Shown piece by piece: positions 21,962 to 23,177 of a stretch of 23,177 nucleotides of DNA (its first letter is position 1; each line of letters starts with the position of its first letter). Origin of the DNA: a virus. The notes below the pieces were generated by a model, which made no database searches, was not told the origin of the DNA, and saw only the letters and a list, made by a program, of their open reading frames with translations. The stretch is from positions 1 to 23,177 of the IMG/VR virus record IMGVR_UViG_3300032073_004267. One strand, 5' to 3'. The position numbers were made by a program, and so were the translations under genes.

Positions 21962-22729
21962 TTAAGAATTAAAAAGGTCATCAAAAGCATCACTTACATT
22001 TTCAGTTGTACTAACTGCTGATTTAAGTGTAGATGCTGGTACTGATTCTTCTTTAGTTTCTTCTGAACTCTCTTCCTCATTTTCAGGATTTAACCAAGTG
22101 TTAAGAGCTTCACTTAGTTCATCATAAGATAATTCTTGATAAACTTCGGTGATGTCTTTTTGGTTGTCCAAGATATTCTCAAGTTGAGCTTTATCTTCTG
22201 TGATTGGTGTTTGATTTGGTTTAACACGAATGTTTGTTTTTGGAAACGATGCTCCAGTTTCTTCCGCGGTTAAAAACTCAACTCCAACATCACGACCATT
22301 TAATGGGTCAGCGATATCACCATAATCAGGATCTGCTATGATTGATAGTAGTTCTTGATAAACAGTTTTACCAAAACCCCAAAACTTAACACCTTGTGCT
22401 TCTTCTCCACGAACCACTACTGGTGCGAATGTTCTGAGTTTTGCTTCCAACTTCTTACCAAGTCTCCAATCCTCACGATTACCACTTGACTTTAACTTGT
22501 CAGCAAACTCTTCGATTGGGTCAGGTCTTCCAAATGAAGTTGGTGAAAGATAAGACTTTCCACCTAAGTCATAATGAAAAAACAACTCAATAAACGGAGT
22601 GTCTTTTTGTAGTTTGTAAGGTACTATTCTGATTTGAGTTTTACCCGGTTGGGGTTTCCATAGATTTGTGGTACGAGTATTAGTTGTTTGTAACTGAGCT
22701 AATCTCTTCCGTACTGCGTTAATATCCAT
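21962..22729 (-). CDS. gp32: Single-stranded DNA-binding protein (gp32-like), lacking the zinc cysteines
   Basis: This 255-residue protein matches phage gp32 in order of parts. There is a short N-terminal self-association helix (MDINAVRKRLAQLQ), an OB-type core with LWKPQPGKTQIRIVPY, FFHYDLGGKSYLSPTSFG and KFWGFGKTVYQELL, and an acidic Ser/Glu-rich tail (about 215-255) ending SDAFDDLFNS, which in T4 recruits partner proteins. T4 gp32 (301 residues) holds zinc with three Cys and one His; this protein has no cysteine at all, so the zinc site is lost. The ATG is preceded by AAGGAG at 8 bases and by an AU-rich leader that may serve autoregulation. It heads the block whose next gene is uvsX. Confidence 0.9.
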   Translation of the reverse strand: MDINAVRKRLAQLQTTNTRTTNLWKPQPGKTQIRIVPYKLQKDTPFIELFFHYDLGGKSYLSPTSFGRPDPIEEFADKLKSSGNREDWRLGKKLEAKLRTFAPVVVRGEEAQGVKFWGFGKTVYQELLSIIADPDYGDIADPLNGRDVGVEFLTAEETGASFPKTNIRVKPNQTPITEDKAQLENILDNQKDITEVYQELSYDELSEALNTWLNPENEEESSEETKEESVPASTLKSAVSTTENVSDAFDDLFNS

Positions 22730-22789
22730 TCGATATTCTCCTTATGTTTTATGTTTAATTAGTTAATTATTAATTGTCATTGGTATGAC
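22730..22789 (-). promoter_or_regulatory. gp32 leader: small hairpin plus AU-rich tract, possible autoregulatory operator
   Basis: On the minus strand GTCAT-ACCA-ATGAC forms a 5-bp hairpin (22789-22776). It is followed by an almost pure A/U tract with repeated TTAAT/TTAAC/TTAAA units (22775-22744) and then the AAGGAG ribosome site (22743-22738). In T4, gp32 represses its own translation by binding an unstructured A/U-rich leader next to a folded 5' element. The layout here is similar, so autogenous control is inferred. Confidence 0.4.
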
Positions 22790-22803
22790 CTTTGACAAAT
22801 ATA
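22787..22803 (-). promoter_or_regulatory. 17-base motif upstream of gp32, shared with nrdJ
   Basis: The minus strand reads TATATTTGTCAAAGGTC, 16 of 17 bases identical to the motif before nrdJ (18221-18237). The first eight bases match the Bacteroidota promoter element TAnnTTTG exactly. It lies 57 bases before the gp32 ATG and is followed by the leader hairpin. A promoter or activator site is the likeliest reading. Confidence 0.5.
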
Positions 22804-22840
22804 AATATAACACTTTGATAAAAAAATCAATTATTTCTTG

Positions 22841-22916
22841 CTAAAAAAAAGGTGATGAGTTTTATTTGACAATCGGATAAATCATCTGGTATATGTAACA
22901 AGACCTCACCACCTTT
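22841..22916 (-). terminator. Stem-loop with T-run, terminator-like, upstream of gp32
   Basis: On the minus strand AAAGGTGGTGAG (22916-22905) pairs with CTCATCACCTTT (22859-22848) through 12 pairs, one of them G-U, and eight T follow the GC part (22850-22843). The 45-base loop is long for an intrinsic terminator, but a smaller TTTAT/ATAAA stem inside could compact it. It pairs perfectly only on the minus strand; on the plus strand there is an A-C mismatch. It would end a transcript that starts to the right. Confidence 0.55.
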
Positions 22917-23085
22917 ATATAAATTGGAAAGTTAGGGAATACAAACACACCCTTCTCATCGCTTTAATTCTGTAAGGATACTTTCCAAAAATGAAAATTT
23001 GGGGATGCAGGATTTGCGAATACCTACAACTTTCAGACTCAGATTTTTTCTACCTTGTACCTAACACCCAAAAGTTACTTTGGTT
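22841..23085 (-). ncRNA. Candidate structured non-coding RNA (unknown family)
   Basis: No reading frame of useful length crosses this stretch; all three minus-strand frames stop within 25 bases of the right edge. On the minus strand several stem-loops follow one another: CCAAA/TTTGG (23083-23068), GTAGG/CCTGC around an ATT-CGCA-AAT inner stem (23027-23007), a 9-bp TTGGAAAGT/ACTTTCCAA stem (22988-22924) and the terminator-like stem at 22916-22841. A row of helices ending in a T-run is what a small phage RNA would look like. The 5' end is unknown and may lie beyond 23085. It does not match tRNA, and I see no tmRNA tag frame. The rest of the interval to 23177 shows nothing I can name. Confidence 0.35.
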
Positions 23086-23177
23086 CTCCTCAATGATGGT
23101 TAGTCATCGTCAAAGTGAGTACAACCTCTGTGCCATTACCTTAACTCTCTGAGTTTAGTTTATTCGGTCACAAGATG

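Noticed and set aside
22851-22913. tRNA-like element because of the acceptor-like GGTGGTGAG/CTCATCACC stem
   Set aside because: No T-arm, anticodon arm or CCA is present, and the stem is followed by a T-run, which fits a terminator better.

Overview
The window looks like the replication and nucleotide-metabolism module of a T4-like (Tevenvirinae-related) tailed phage. All 21 supported genes lie on the minus strand, so transcription runs from right to left. The DNA is AT-rich and genes are packed with short gaps or 1-29 nt overlaps. No tRNA, CRISPR array or insertion sequence was seen. The host is probably Gram-negative and of the Bacteroidota/Fibrobacterota/Marinimicrobia (FCB) type: the phage carries a complete TonB-dependent receptor with an N-terminal carboxypeptidase-regulatory-like domain and a small DUF4494-like protein, both typical of that group. 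Host assignment is inference.

In transcription order: a 448-base leader with no gene, holding a candidate structured RNA and regulatory sites (23177-22730); gp32-type ssDNA-binding protein; UvsX/RecA; a FEN/RNase H-type 5' nuclease; a tiny basic protein; gp41/DnaB-type helicase; a monomeric B12-dependent (class II) ribonucleotide reductase; the TonB-dependent receptor, ended by a clear intrinsic terminator; then a sigma70-like promoter and the family B DNA polymerase (gp43); sliding clamp (gp45); a four-gene cassette (PLP-dependent enzyme, YkgJ-type cysteine-rich protein, two tandem paralogous TSPPY methyltransferases); clamp loader ATPase (gp44); DUF4494-like protein; ClpP-type serine protease; a zinc-ribbon protein; two 2OG-Fe(II) oxygenases around an unknown protein; and a large gene running off the left edge that appears to combine ATP-grasp-like, Hint-like and LamG-type tail-fibre segments.

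The main new observation is that three proteins encoded beside the sliding clamp end in nearly the same C-terminal peptide. The polymerase ends EQTIERFF, the YkgJ-type protein KQTIKHEFF and the PLP enzyme EQIEHDFF. In the polymerase such a tail is the expected PIP-box-like clamp-binding peptide. Its presence on the other two suggests that the clamp also recruits them, so the cassette between the clamp and clamp-loader genes may be a replication-fork-coupled DNA (or protein) modification system. The second notable feature is a complete, apparently secreted TonB-dependent receptor directly downstream of a cobalamin-dependent reductase, which suggests (but does not prove) that the phage supports vitamin uptake in the infected cell. 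The remaining genes form a nearly complete fork: SSB, recombinase, 5' nuclease, helicase, polymerase, clamp and small clamp-loader subunit. A gp62-like subunit and a primase are not seen here.
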